Part shown: piece after piece, positions 10,436 through 20,242 of the stretch
How the letters are laid out: the number at the start of each line of letters is the position of its first letter
Position numbering within the stretch: position 1 is the first letter of the stretch
Source: Tritrichomonas musculus
Lineage: Eukaryota > Parabasalia > Tritrichomonadida > Tritrichomonadidae
Direction of reading: 5' to 3'
NCBI GenBank assembly: GCA_039105265.1
Contig: JAPFFF010000021.1
Coordinates: 2,108,001-2,172,000, forward strand
Length of the DNA stretch: 64,000 nt
Position numbers and translations under genes: made by a program
The notes under the pieces: model-generated
The model's database searches: none
What the model saw: only the letters and a program-made list of their open reading frames with translations
Told to the model about the DNA's origin: nothing

Positions 10436-12746
10436 ATGGAATCTCAGGAACAAATTGAATTGATATCAAAGCTTCAAGATTATTTAATGAATGCTGATGA
10501 AGGAAATCTAGATGAATCAAAAAATTTTATTCTAGAAGAATATTTAATTAAAGGAATTGATTATTATTCACCTTTTTTTCGAACTTATCTAATTGCATTA
10601 ATGTATAGACCATGTGAAACAGAATTATATATTAAATTATTAATAAATTTATATGAAAGTTTTGATAATCAAGAGATGATTTCAAATTTTAATCAAGTAT
10701 TAATTGAGACTGTTTTTCATTTACCAGGGCCACAAATCTCTGGGTTATTTGTTTTATATCGTCTTTATCAATCAGGCCATATAAACATTGACGACATCAT
10801 AAATAAAATTCATTTGTATCGATATGAAAACACTGAAATGAAGATCAATCTAGTTTACTGCTATTTATGGTTTGCTCCTGAGATTAATGACCGCAACGAA
10901 TACTTTTTAAGTTTACTAAGGAGTGATTACGATGAATTTTCAAAAAATAATTCAATTCATTTGTCATTACAAAATTTTTCAATAGATTCAATGACCTCTC
11001 ACAATTTTGAATTACTTCGACACTATAGAAAAAGTGGACACAATCATCGTCGTTTATTTATGATTCTAATGAATGATGATATTGATTCCCTTCAAAATGA
11101 GAATTTGAATCCACTTTTTGATAGCAATTTGACGGTTAATTCATCTTTTTATGAAATTTGTCCATTCATTCAAAATGGGCCGACATTAATTCAAACTGCT
11201 GCTTTCTTTGGATCAATTAAATGTTTCAAATATTTATTATTGAATGGAGCAAATCTTCTCGCTGCTGATAAAGCAAATGAGATGCTTCCGCATTTCGCCG
11301 TTGCTGGCGGAAATGTCGAAATAATTCGAATCTGTCATCAAAGAAAATTGCAGATGATTGGGGCTTCTCAAATTGCGGCACTTTTTCATAGAAATAGTAT
11401 TCTAACGTGGCTGATTGAATGCGAATGTCAAGCAGAAGGTAACGTTGCTCAGAATAACGGAACTATTATTCAAAACGCAGCGGTTACAAATAATTTGAAT
11501 ACAATTGAAATGTGCCTTGAAAAAAAAGTCGACGTAAATGGAGGAAATAAAAAGAAAACTTCTTTACAAAACGCATGTGAAAATGGAAATATCGAATCTG
11601 TTACTCTTCTTTTATCATCTAAAGATATAGATATTAATGCTTGTGTTTTTAAATACTTTATTTTTTTTTAATAGAATTTCAACTTTTTTTTTTTAATTGG
11701 ATTCAACTTTAATTATTTTTTTTTCTTATAATGGAACTGCTTTATTTTTCGCTGTCCAAAATAAATTTATCGATATTGTTAAGCTTCTTTTAAATTTACC
11801 TAATATTGACGTTAATGCAGGAAATTCAATTTCATTAATATATATATATTTAATTACGTTTCATTTTTTTGATTTTTTTATTTTAGATTGGAACACCTAT
11901 TCGTGCTGCTTGTCAAAATGGTGATATTGAAATGCTGCGACTTTTATTGGATAAAGAAGAAACTGATGTGAACTTTCAATGTATTTCAAACAAAAAAATT
12001 TTTTTTATAGGAATGACTCACCTTTATTATGTGCAATTCAAAATAATCATATTGAAATTGTTAAGGAATTGATTCACTGTCAAAAGCATAAGATTGATGT
12101 AAATTTAGATGGAATTTTTAAAAATTAATATTATTCTAATCCTGTTTTTAAATTTATTGTGTTTAATAATGGTTCTCCTCTTTATGTTGCATCCAAAAAT
12201 GGTTTTCATGAAATTGTTCGTTTGCTTCTTTCTGTTCCTGATATCAATGTCAATTATTTAACAAAAGGAATTCACTAAAAAAATAATTTAATGAAATTTG
12301 CTTTAAATTAGTTCTAATTATTCACCTCTTTTCATCGCAGCAATGAATAAGCATCTTAAATGCGTTCGTCTTTTATGTTCTCATGATGAAATACAGATAA
12401 ATGTTCGAAATGTTTTAATATTTTTTATTTTAAAAAAGATGGAATCTACTCATAAAAATCTAATTTAGCTCCACTTCATATTGCAGTTAGAAATCATGAT
12501 CTAAGTATGGTGAAATTTCTTCTTTCATGTGATGGAATTAATATTGAATTGTCTACATATGATGGCTTAAGTCCATATTATATAGCTCAGCGACAATATG
12601 ACTTTCAGATGATGAGTTTACTAAAGCCATATACAAATGAACCACCTGATTTCTATTATAACTATAATTACTATAACAATTATGATGATTACGATGATGA
12701 TGATGATGACGACGACTCCGATGACGATTATTTTTATTTTATGTAA
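10436..12746 (+). pseudogene. DUF3447/ankyrin-repeat gene interrupted between repeats
   Basis: The first 411 codons (10436-11671) read without a stop and resemble the DUF3447-plus-ankyrin proteins expanded in trichomonads, including the FGSIKCFKYLLLNGA ankyrin-like segment. After that, recognisable ankyrin units continue in several frames: NGTALFFAV (about 11731), GTPIRAACQNG (about 11890), NDSPLLCAIQNN (about 12013), NGSPLYVASKNG (about 12168), SPLFIAAMNK (about 12322), APLHIAVRNH (about 12467). The last exon-like piece runs to 12746 and ends in Tyr/Asn- and Asp-rich residues. Six AT-rich insertions of about 38-88 bases, with stops or frame changes, each follow the D-(V/I)-N end of a repeat. 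It may be a decaying gene or one with unusual short introns; no trichomonad GTATGT...ACTAACACACAG intron signal was found. Confidence 0.65.
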
Positions 12747-12888
12747 TTGAAAAGTTTTTTGAATTAATAAAGCTATTCATGATATGCATATTTACTTATT
12801 TTTTTTTTTTTTTTTTTTCAGAATAATATGTTAGAAAAAGATTCTGAAAAATTCCAAAAATAGTAATTTATTTTTTTAAAAAAAATAT

Positions 12889-13599
12889 TTAATTTTCACA
12901 AATACCAACCTTAGCACAGATATCAGAATGCGAAATTTTTCCTTCAACCCAAACTATGATATATTGTAAATATTGTTGTGCTAATGTGTCGCAAAGACTT
13001 GTGTATGGCGATTTATAAGTTCCACAGTGATCCAAAACAAGTGAGTTGATTTGAGATTCAGATGTTTTTTCTGATAATAATTGTTCAACAAGATTGGTAA
13101 TAGCATTACACATTTCACAACCTGTATTTTTGTCATAATCATTCAATGGAAGCTTGATTGGTGAAACAGGAACATACTCGACTTGTTGTGGAATATTATT
13201 ACTTGGTTTTGATGGGTGAGGTCTTCTGGCTTTGCGGGAAAGTTTATTTGCCATTACAGGATCACACAAGTGTAATTTACCGCAAATATCTAAATTATCC
13301 AAACCTTCTTTAATATAACTAATTGCAAGCGGAACAGCAGATTCGGTATAAGCTGCGCAAAGGCTGCTATAAGGTGTTGGCAATTTTTGGCAATATTCAT
13401 CAATCTTCAGAATAATTTCTTCTTCAAGTTTATCGTCTTGAAGTAAATCATCAACCATATCAACAAGATCAAGGCAAGTATTGCAGAATATGGATTGGTC
13501 CTTTAAATTTGCTGGTAACTGGCGCTTAGGGGTGTTGTATCGTGAAGCTGAACGAGGTTTGATTTGGGAAAGAGAAAGTGCTAGTAAAATTGCTAACAT
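12889..13599 (-). CDS. Secreted protein with two saposin B domains
   Basis: This 236-aa protein starts with a short hydrophobic signal peptide (MLAILLALSLSQ) and carries two saposin-type units. Unit one has cysteines 39, 42, 70, 81, 106 and 112. Unit two has 161, 164, 192, 203, 228 and 234. Both show the characteristic C-x2-C start and paired spacing of the three disulfides. The linker (about 113-155) is basic and Pro-rich. Saposin-like proteins bind or perturb lipids; protist relatives include amoebapore-like pore formers and lipid-transfer proteins, and this sequence does not decide between them. It converges with the ankyrin gene on its left. A clear initiator motif is not seen upstream. 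Confidence 0.88.
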   Translation of the reverse strand: MLAILLALSLSQIKPRSASRYNTPKRQLPANLKDQSIFCNTCLDLVDMVDDLLQDDKLEEEIILKIDEYCQKLPTPYSSLCAAYTESAVPLAISYIKEGLDNLDICGKLHLCDPVMANKLSRKARRPHPSKPSNNIPQQVEYVPVSPIKLPLNDYDKNTGCEMCNAITNLVEQLLSEKTSESQINSLVLDHCGTYKSPYTSLCDTLAQQYLQYIIVWVEGKISHSDICAKVGICEN

Positions 13600-14100
13600 T
13601 TTTTAACAAATTATTTTTTTTTTAAAAAACTCAGAAAAATTTTATCGCTTGAACTGACCTTTCAAAATCATTTAAAAAATTGATATATAAAATCATTAGC
13701 CCTCAATTAAAGAATCAGAGATATCTTAATATTGAAAAAATAAACAAATGAAATTATTAAACATTACATTCAAACACAGAAAATATATAATATTTTTTAT
13801 ATTTTAAAAATGAAAATCAAAATATTTTTTTCATTTTAATAAAAGGGTTCGACCTTTGGCGGTTATCAAATTTTAAAATAATAAAAAATTAATAATAAAA
13901 AATATTGGCATTATCAATAACATGATGCAATTTTAAATATGAAGCCGATTCTATTAGCCAAAATAGAGATATTTCACTAAAAAAAATAAAAACAGAAAAA
14001 GTTTAACTTTTGATATGGAAAATATTTTTGAGTTATTATCTAATTTCCACCATTCAAAGAGATTTTGGGAATTTGTAAATATCCAATTATATAAATATTT

Positions 14101-15063
14101 TAGAACATAGGAAACTCTCATAATCTTTTGAAATTAATATATAATAAAGTATATCATATTATAAGAATATTTTAATAGAAAACATTTTCCTAATTTTGCG
14201 TATATACTGAGATATGATTAAAGAAAGTTGCCAAAATTGAGAGGAATTTCTATTCAAATGTAGTATAATTTTGTAATTGATTTTTCTCGAAAATTTGACG
14301 GACGATTTTTCTAAAAATTTAATATAATATATAATGCAATGTATACTACTATTTAAGATAAATGTAATATACAGGTCATTCGTTGGCTCTGTTCTGGAAT
14401 CGTTTTTTCCAAAAAAAATCGTAAAATCGGCTAAAAATAGTGTAAATCGCTTTATCTCGGGATATATACTTATAATGCGCAATTTTTTTGCTTAATCGTG
14501 TTTTTAACATCATAATAAGACAAATAACCAATTTTTGGGTAAAAATATTGAATTTTGGCCGATATTGTTAGTAACGAGTTTTTTTGTATTTTTATCTTAA
14601 TATAAAAAATCTCATTCTTCACGGATAGGAGTTTTTGGTTATTACTCTATATACAATAAACATACAATCCTATAATTTTATAATCATATACAATACAGTA
14701 ATGCAATTATTGTTATACTGATTATGTAGGTACACCTATTTTTTTTTCTGACATTTAATGCAAAAATACAGAAATCAAATTTTTGAAATATATTTTATAA
14801 ATAACTCGATGCAAAGCGAAGCTAATAAAAATATAACAATTGATATATATTAAGATGCTTGCAATATATATTCTTATAATACCATAAATTTTGAAACATT
14901 TTTACATTTACGTCTGGAGACTCGTTATGAAAATCACAACTTTTTGAAAGACTCTCCGCCGCGATTTCGCTTAAAATCTGAAATCATCAATAACTATCTA
15001 TGGTGAGTATATATTATTAATTTCGAAGCATATCGACATATCTCGAGAGTTTCCTATGTTCTA
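14101..15063 (+). repeat. Left 963-bp terminal direct repeat
   Basis: This copy is identical to 17200-18162 at a constant offset of 3099 bases except for A at 14298. It has perfect 19-bp inverted repeats at its own two ends, so it could move as a unit by itself. It lies downstream of the transposase-like gene. The minus-strand open frame inside it lacks an ATG and is not called. Confidence 0.93.
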
Positions 15064-15142
15064 TATTTTTTTAAAATTTTTGACATATCATAAAATATTC
15101 AAATATTTCTATATATAAAAAGTGAAATGAAAAAATTATCTT

Positions 15143-17119
15143 TTATTCAGAATCATCATCATTAACCAAGTTATTCAACTGCTCATCAGCATTCCAAAAT
15201 ATCATGTTGTTCAAGCCAGCTGTTTTTATCATGCCCGTTGATTTGGTAGAAATTGAACGTCGATTTTTTTCATAAAAATTCCCCAAAATCCCACTTAACT
15301 CTTGAAATGGCATTTTTCTTGGCTTTGGATCGATTAACTTCAATAATGGCATTTTTCTTACAATTTGAACATTCTTCCAAAGGTACAATGCTTGCCGAAG
15401 ATAGTAAATTATTGGACGTTCTTCAACTGGAGTGTTGTCAAAAATTTTCTTCCCACTGTCACTTCGTGATTCTGGAACTTTTTCTTCAATAGGCATGTTC
15501 TTGTACAATTCGTGCTCCAATAGAATGTATTTCATTGATTTCTGGAAATTCACGTGGCTGTCATCTTTTTTATTATGCCTCCGAACATTTGCAAAATTGT
15601 GTTCTTGGTAGTGTGAACTGCATGCACCTGTATCAATAGCTTCTTCAGTGATTATTTGAGATGCAATTCCAATTGCAGTAAATATGTATTGTTTACACCA
15701 ATTATCTGTGAAACATCTCATTTTCTTATAGGTATTGGGCTGCACACGATAGATTTTTAAGTTGTGTTCAATGACATATTGTTGCATAAGATAATAAATC
15801 AATACAATACTTGCACCAAGTAAAAGATAGTCAATAGTCTCTTGCCGACTTAGTGAATTCCTGAATAGTGCCTCTAGTAAGAGTGTAGAAGGAAGCATTG
15901 ATAAAAGTAAATAAAAGTCTTCGTCATCAATTATTTTTTGAATTGTTTGTAAAGTAAACAATTTTTTTGGGAGGTCATCTTCCATTTTGCGTCCTTTGTT
16001 GTTATCCAATAAGTAAGGAGCAATTCCAATAGTTTTTAAATCTTCTGCAGACCGTGTTTCATAAGAATCATATGGAGAAACTAGGAATTCTTCAAGAGAG
16101 GATTTTCTGTAACGATCTCTTTTTGTCAGGTGCAATGGATCTGAAAAATGAATTAATACTGCAAATATTTTAATTATACCAACAGCACCAAGACTTAGGA
16201 ATCTTTCGAAGTTACCAATAATTTTGTCGATGAATATATTTGCATATATGCTATAAGTGTTGTCACCATCAGTGCCTAATCCGATAATACTTATGTTTTT
16301 TGGCATGAGTGATATGATCGATTCAATTTTTTCGCGTAACTCTTGTGTTGCCTTACCTGACGTCGACGGAATACATGCAATTGGAAACTGTTTAAATTCT
16401 GGATTTAATGGTGCAAATGTCATACCGAATTCTGCTTGTATCACTGAGTTATAATTTAATTTAATAAATTCTAAAAATTCGTTGTCATCATTAATAAATG
16501 TTTCTGCTAATTCTGGATCGATCTCTTTGAGATTTAGCACGCCATCAATCCTACCATTTTTATTTACTTTGACATACGGTGTAACATATGCAGCATCAAC
16601 CATGATAACTCCTTTTCCAGTAAAATTATTTGGTAAAAACCTTGACATGATATTCAAAATATTTTGTATATCGCCATTAAAAATGTCGTCATGTATTCCT
16701 AAATTAGCGAGAGCTTGCTTTCTATATGTTGAAGCAGTTTTATATGTTGGAAACAATAAATTGGTATTTAAAATATTGAAGTAATGTGGACTCATCATGC
16801 TTAACAGTGCAAAGAATTCGTGAAGTCCATCATAACGTCTTCCTTGAGGAAATTTTGTTATATTATCCCATGTAGCGCCGATGAATCTTAATACTATTGG
16901 ACTAATATTAATCGTTTTTTGTTTGTCTTCTGGTATATTCAATTTAATTTTCTGTAAGTCTGCTATTTGTCTTTTTAGCCTTGTATTCTCCAAAATTAAC
17001 CTTTCATTTTCACCTTGTAATCTTTGATTGTCTTCTAAGAGCTTTTCGTAAGTTTGCTGAGATCTTGCTTTTGCTCCTGTTTCGGGAGTAAACCATGATG
17101 GATTTCGCTTAGGCGCCAT
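15143..17119 (-). CDS. Transposase-like protein of the 4.06-kb element
   Basis: The 658-aa protein begins with a basic stretch and a coiled coil (about 20-60, leucine/asparagine heptads). The centre looks like an RNase H-like transposase core: VIMVDAAYVTPYVKV with Asp175, then IIGLGTDGDNTYS with Asp284/Asp286, and DPLHLTKRDRYR at 327-338, reminiscent of the D-x-x-H-L-x-K-x-x-R segment of P/hAT-like enzymes. A long helical insertion follows, then HYQEHNFANVRRHNKK with Glu506 as a candidate last acidic residue. The frame is intact. The gene occupies nearly all the interior between the repeats, with the right repeat as the probable promoter side. Family placement is inference; the protein could be an unrelated passenger, but the nucleic-acid-enzyme look and position favour transposase. 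Confidence 0.7.
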   Translation of the reverse strand: MAPKRNPSWFTPETGAKARSQQTYEKLLEDNQRLQGENERLILENTRLKRQIADLQKIKLNIPEDKQKTINISPIVLRFIGATWDNITKFPQGRRYDGLHEFFALLSMMSPHYFNILNTNLLFPTYKTASTYRKQALANLGIHDDIFNGDIQNILNIMSRFLPNNFTGKGVIMVDAAYVTPYVKVNKNGRIDGVLNLKEIDPELAETFINDDNEFLEFIKLNYNSVIQAEFGMTFAPLNPEFKQFPIACIPSTSGKATQELREKIESIISLMPKNISIIGLGTDGDNTYSIYANIFIDKIIGNFERFLSLGAVGIIKIFAVLIHFSDPLHLTKRDRYRKSSLEEFLVSPYDSYETRSAEDLKTIGIAPYLLDNNKGRKMEDDLPKKLFTLQTIQKIIDDEDFYLLLSMLPSTLLLEALFRNSLSRQETIDYLLLGASIVLIYYLMQQYVIEHNLKIYRVQPNTYKKMRCFTDNWCKQYIFTAIGIASQIITEEAIDTGACSSHYQEHNFANVRRHNKKDDSHVNFQKSMKYILLEHELYKNMPIEEKVPESRSDSGKKIFDNTPVEERPIIYYLRQALYLWKNVQIVRKMPLLKLIDPKPRKMPFQELSGILGNFYEKNRRSISTKSTGMIKTAGLNNMIFWNADEQLNNLVNDDDSE

Positions 17120-17127
17120 TAAAAAAA

Positions 17128-17132
17128 AATGA
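17128..17132 (-). promoter_or_regulatory. Candidate initiator for the transposase-like gene
   Basis: On the minus strand TCATT lies eight bases upstream of the start codon, outside the terminal repeat, and matches TCA-Py-(T/A). This suggests the element carries a host-type initiator. Confidence 0.35.
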
Positions 17133-17199
17133 TTCTATATTGAAAATTTCAGAGGTTTTTAAATTTGAAAGGAAAAAAAAGCATGACCACGAAAAATTA

Positions 17200-18162
17200 T
17201 AGAACATAGGAAACTCTCATAATCTTTTGAAATTAATATATAATAAAGTATATCATATTATAAGAATATTTTAATAGAAAACATTTTCCTAATTTTGCGT
17301 ATATACTGAGATATGATTAAAGAAAGTTGCCAAAATTGAGAGGAATTTCTATTCAAATGTAGTATAATTTTGTAATTGATTTTTCTCGAAAATTTGGCGG
17401 ACGATTTTTCTAAAAATTTAATATAATATATAATGCAATGTATACTACTATTTAAGATAAATGTAATATACAGGTCATTCGTTGGCTCTGTTCTGGAATC
17501 GTTTTTTCCAAAAAAAATCGTAAAATCGGCTAAAAATAGTGTAAATCGCTTTATCTCGGGATATATACTTATAATGCGCAATTTTTTTGCTTAATCGTGT
17601 TTTTAACATCATAATAAGACAAATAACCAATTTTTGGGTAAAAATATTGAATTTTGGCCGATATTGTTAGTAACGAGTTTTTTTGTATTTTTATCTTAAT
17701 ATAAAAAATCTCATTCTTCACGGATAGGAGTTTTTGGTTATTACTCTATATACAATAAACATACAATCCTATAATTTTATAATCATATACAATACAGTAA
17801 TGCAATTATTGTTATACTGATTATGTAGGTACACCTATTTTTTTTTCTGACATTTAATGCAAAAATACAGAAATCAAATTTTTGAAATATATTTTATAAA
17901 TAACTCGATGCAAAGCGAAGCTAATAAAAATATAACAATTGATATATATTAAGATGCTTGCAATATATATTCTTATAATACCATAAATTTTGAAACATTT
18001 TTACATTTACGTCTGGAGACTCGTTATGAAAATCACAACTTTTTGAAAGACTCTCCGCCGCGATTTCGCTTAAAATCTGAAATCATCAATAACTATCTAT
18101 GGTGAGTATATATTATTAATTTCGAAGCATATCGACATATCTCGAGAGTTTCCTATGTTCTA
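17200..18162 (+). repeat. Right 963-bp terminal direct repeat
   Basis: This is the second copy of the terminal repeat, again bounded by TAGAACATAGGAAACTCTC and its reverse complement. Its left flank (AATTA) does not repeat on its right side, whereas the right flank TATTT matches the left flank of the first copy. The two copies therefore moved as one element. Confidence 0.93.
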
Positions 18163-18844
18163 TATTTTGTAACATTTATGTCATATATTCTTTTTTTACA
18201 ATTTTATTTACATCTTTTAAATCAATTAAAAAGTAATTAATTAAATATCATGTAAGATAAATTTATTTATGAAAAATAAAATTGAATTAATACGTTATTA
18301 TAATTAATTCTCAATTGTGATATACATATAAACTGAGTAAAAATGTAAATTAATCTTTTATAATAATATATATATAATTTATATTATATATAATAAATAT
18401 ATAATCATTAATATGATGATATAACTAATATATTATCCAAATAATAAGTATTTGTTAATAAATATAATATATTTTCAAAATTCTGATATTATCAAAATAA
18501 ATTTTTCAAAAACTAGTGTTTTATTCAATTATTAATTCAAAATTTTTATTTATAAAAAACAATAATTTCTTGAATATCAATAATATAATTTGTTAAAAAT
18601 TATTATTATATTTCAAGTAATATATAAATAATGTAAATAATAAATCATTTAAGAAAAAGCCTCAAATATCATAATAAAAACACTTATTTTAATGATTTAT
18701 GGAATAAATAACAAATTTTTTGTTTTTTAAGATATATTAAATGAATATAGATTTTATCAGATATTGATTTAAGAATTTATTAAATAGAAAGAATATTTAA
18801 TTTTTAAGATATTATTTTTTTTCAATCAAAAAAAATTTGAGAGA
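18163..18844. other. AT-rich interior of the outer element
   Basis: This stretch is the right remainder of the outer inverted-repeat element. It is almost entirely A and T and has no open frame of note. Confidence 0.5.
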
Positions 18845-18883
18845 GTCGAACCCTTTTATTTTAATGTTCATAAACGTTTTCTT

Positions 18884-19784
18884 AGAGGTGAGACTGCGAA
18901 ATTTTAAATGAACTTTTTTAGGAATAATAATTAACAAAATTAAAAATAAATTAAAAATATAGTATCATGGTGTTGTTATCTTTTTATATCATATACTTTT
19001 TTCAGATTTAATCAAAAAAAATTGAAATTGTATTGATATTTCAAAATGTCATAATTCATATATTCGTCATTATTTTTTCTTTTCAACCATCAAATTGCAT
19101 TTGTATATAGATGATCTCTATTTTTTAATAAGAAAGCTATTCAATAAATGCGTTTTTGGTCAAAATTCAAAAAATATTTTTCAATTTAAAGAGAAATTTT
19201 CTTCTATATTAAAGACCAAAGGGATAACTATAGTTTATCTTTTAACTTATCTGGTGCTGGCAAACATATCAAAATATTTTTTAAATTTTTTTTACAATTT
19301 TAGCTAGGATTGAGGTTTAATATTGAATATAATTCTATATACGTTAATGATGTAAACTTCACAAATATCTAAATAATTTCATTTGTTTTTATTTTGGTAT
19401 CAACGTCACAATAAGTATTTATTTTAATATTTATCAATAATTTACTAAAAAATCATGCTTTTAATATGATGATAGTTAGTTAAATCATAAAAAATCATTA
19501 TTTGATTTATAATTCTCAGTCGGAAATTTTAATATTATATTTTAATCTATATATTAAATATTGATAATTAAATTATTTATTATTTTGAGTAAATAGAATT
19601 TTTTTATTAAGATAAAATTGAAATTATAATATGATATAAATAATTCAATTTTAAAAATAGATATATAGCTAAATATCTGAAAAAAATATTAGTGAAATTA
19701 TCATAAATAGCATTTAATTCTTTAATAAGATAATATGTATTAATATTATTAAAAAATACCAAAAATTTTCGCAGCCTCACCTCT
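18884..19784. mobile_element. 901-bp miniature element, hAT-like ends
   Basis: The left end AGAGGTGAGACTGCGAAATTTT (18884-18905) is matched inversely at 19762-19784 with one substitution and one extra base. Exactly eight bases, GTTTTCTT, are duplicated on both sides (18876-18883 and 19785-19792). The 8-bp duplication and AGAGG-type end fit hAT-derived miniature elements. The interior is AT-rich; a 70-codon plus-strand frame at 19095-19307 resembles nothing known, so the element is probably non-autonomous. Confidence 0.75.
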
Positions 19785-19792
19785 GTTTTCTT

Positions 19793-20242
19793 ACATGTAA
19801 TTTCTTTTCCACTTTAAATAAGATAAGCAAATGATATTGTGGGAATATCATCAAATGAAATATTATAAATTTCCTTCAAAAAGGCGAATACATAATTTTC
19901 GAAATTGAAACTTTTTAATCTTTAGATTTTATAGTTTCTGACTTTTTGTAAAAAATATTGAATTATTCAATTTGTTTGTTTTGCAGTTTGCCATTCTCAA
20001 AGGATGCTTAAGCGTATTCGAGAATCGGTAGATAAAGCTAGTAATATTTTTTTTTTTTTTTTTTAAAATAAATAAATAAAGAAAAAATTATATATAATTT
20101 TTTAAAAATAAAAACATGAGTTTCATTAAATTATCTATAAATTTATCATGAAGATTTGTATTCGATTACAAATATCGCTTTTGATAATCAAGAAGCCTAA
20201 TTAAAATCATATAAAAATGCTGAATTAAAATTAGTTATAAAC
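19793..20242. other. AT-rich intergenic spacer
   Basis: No gene is supported. A short stem, TGATATT...AATATCA, occurs near 19830-19850, and a less AT-rich patch lies at about 19983-20040 without a clear product. Confidence 0.4.

Larger units (their letters stand above)
14101..18162 (-). mobile_element. 4.06-kb transposon with long terminal direct repeats that themselves end in inverted repeats
   Basis: The element consists of two 963-bp direct repeats (14101-15063 and 17200-18162) around 2.1 kb holding one 658-codon minus-strand gene. Each repeat starts TAGAACATAGGAAACTCTC and ends in the reverse complement, so the whole element also has 19-bp inverted ends. The flanks show a 5-bp duplication, TATTT, at 14096-14100 and 18163-18167. 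The two repeats differ at one site that I could find (14298 A against 17397 G), implying recent insertion or homogenisation. No reverse transcriptase or integrase is encoded, so this is not a normal LTR retrotransposon. It sits inside another inverted-repeat element. Confidence 0.85.
13841..18857. mobile_element. Outer element with 13-bp TIRs and 8-bp target duplication, carrying a nested insertion
   Basis: The left end AAAAGGGTTCGAC (13841-13853) is matched by its exact reverse complement at 18845-18857. The copies are flanked by the same eight bases, ATTTTAAT, at 13833-13840 and 18858-18865. An 8-bp duplication is typical of hAT, P and related DNA transposons. Removing the nested 4.06-kb element leaves about 950 bp of AT-rich, non-coding DNA, which fits a miniature inverted-repeat element. 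The interpretation rests on end structure only; AT-rich flanks make some chance agreement possible. Confidence 0.6.

Noticed and set aside
13841-13860. GGGTTCGACC resembles a tRNA T-arm
   Set aside because: No acceptor stem, D-arm or anticodon arm can be folded around it, and the same sequence is found inverted at 18845, fitting a transposon terminus.
14159-14482. 107-codon minus-strand frame, with an almost identical one at 17258-17581
   Set aside because: It begins only with TTG, has no recognisable domain, and its conservation merely reflects the identity of the two terminal repeats.
15064-15142. Possible primer-binding or polypurine site of an LTR retrotransposon next to the left repeat
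   Set aside because: The sequence is plain AT-rich DNA with no tRNA-complementary stretch, and no reverse transcriptase gene is present.
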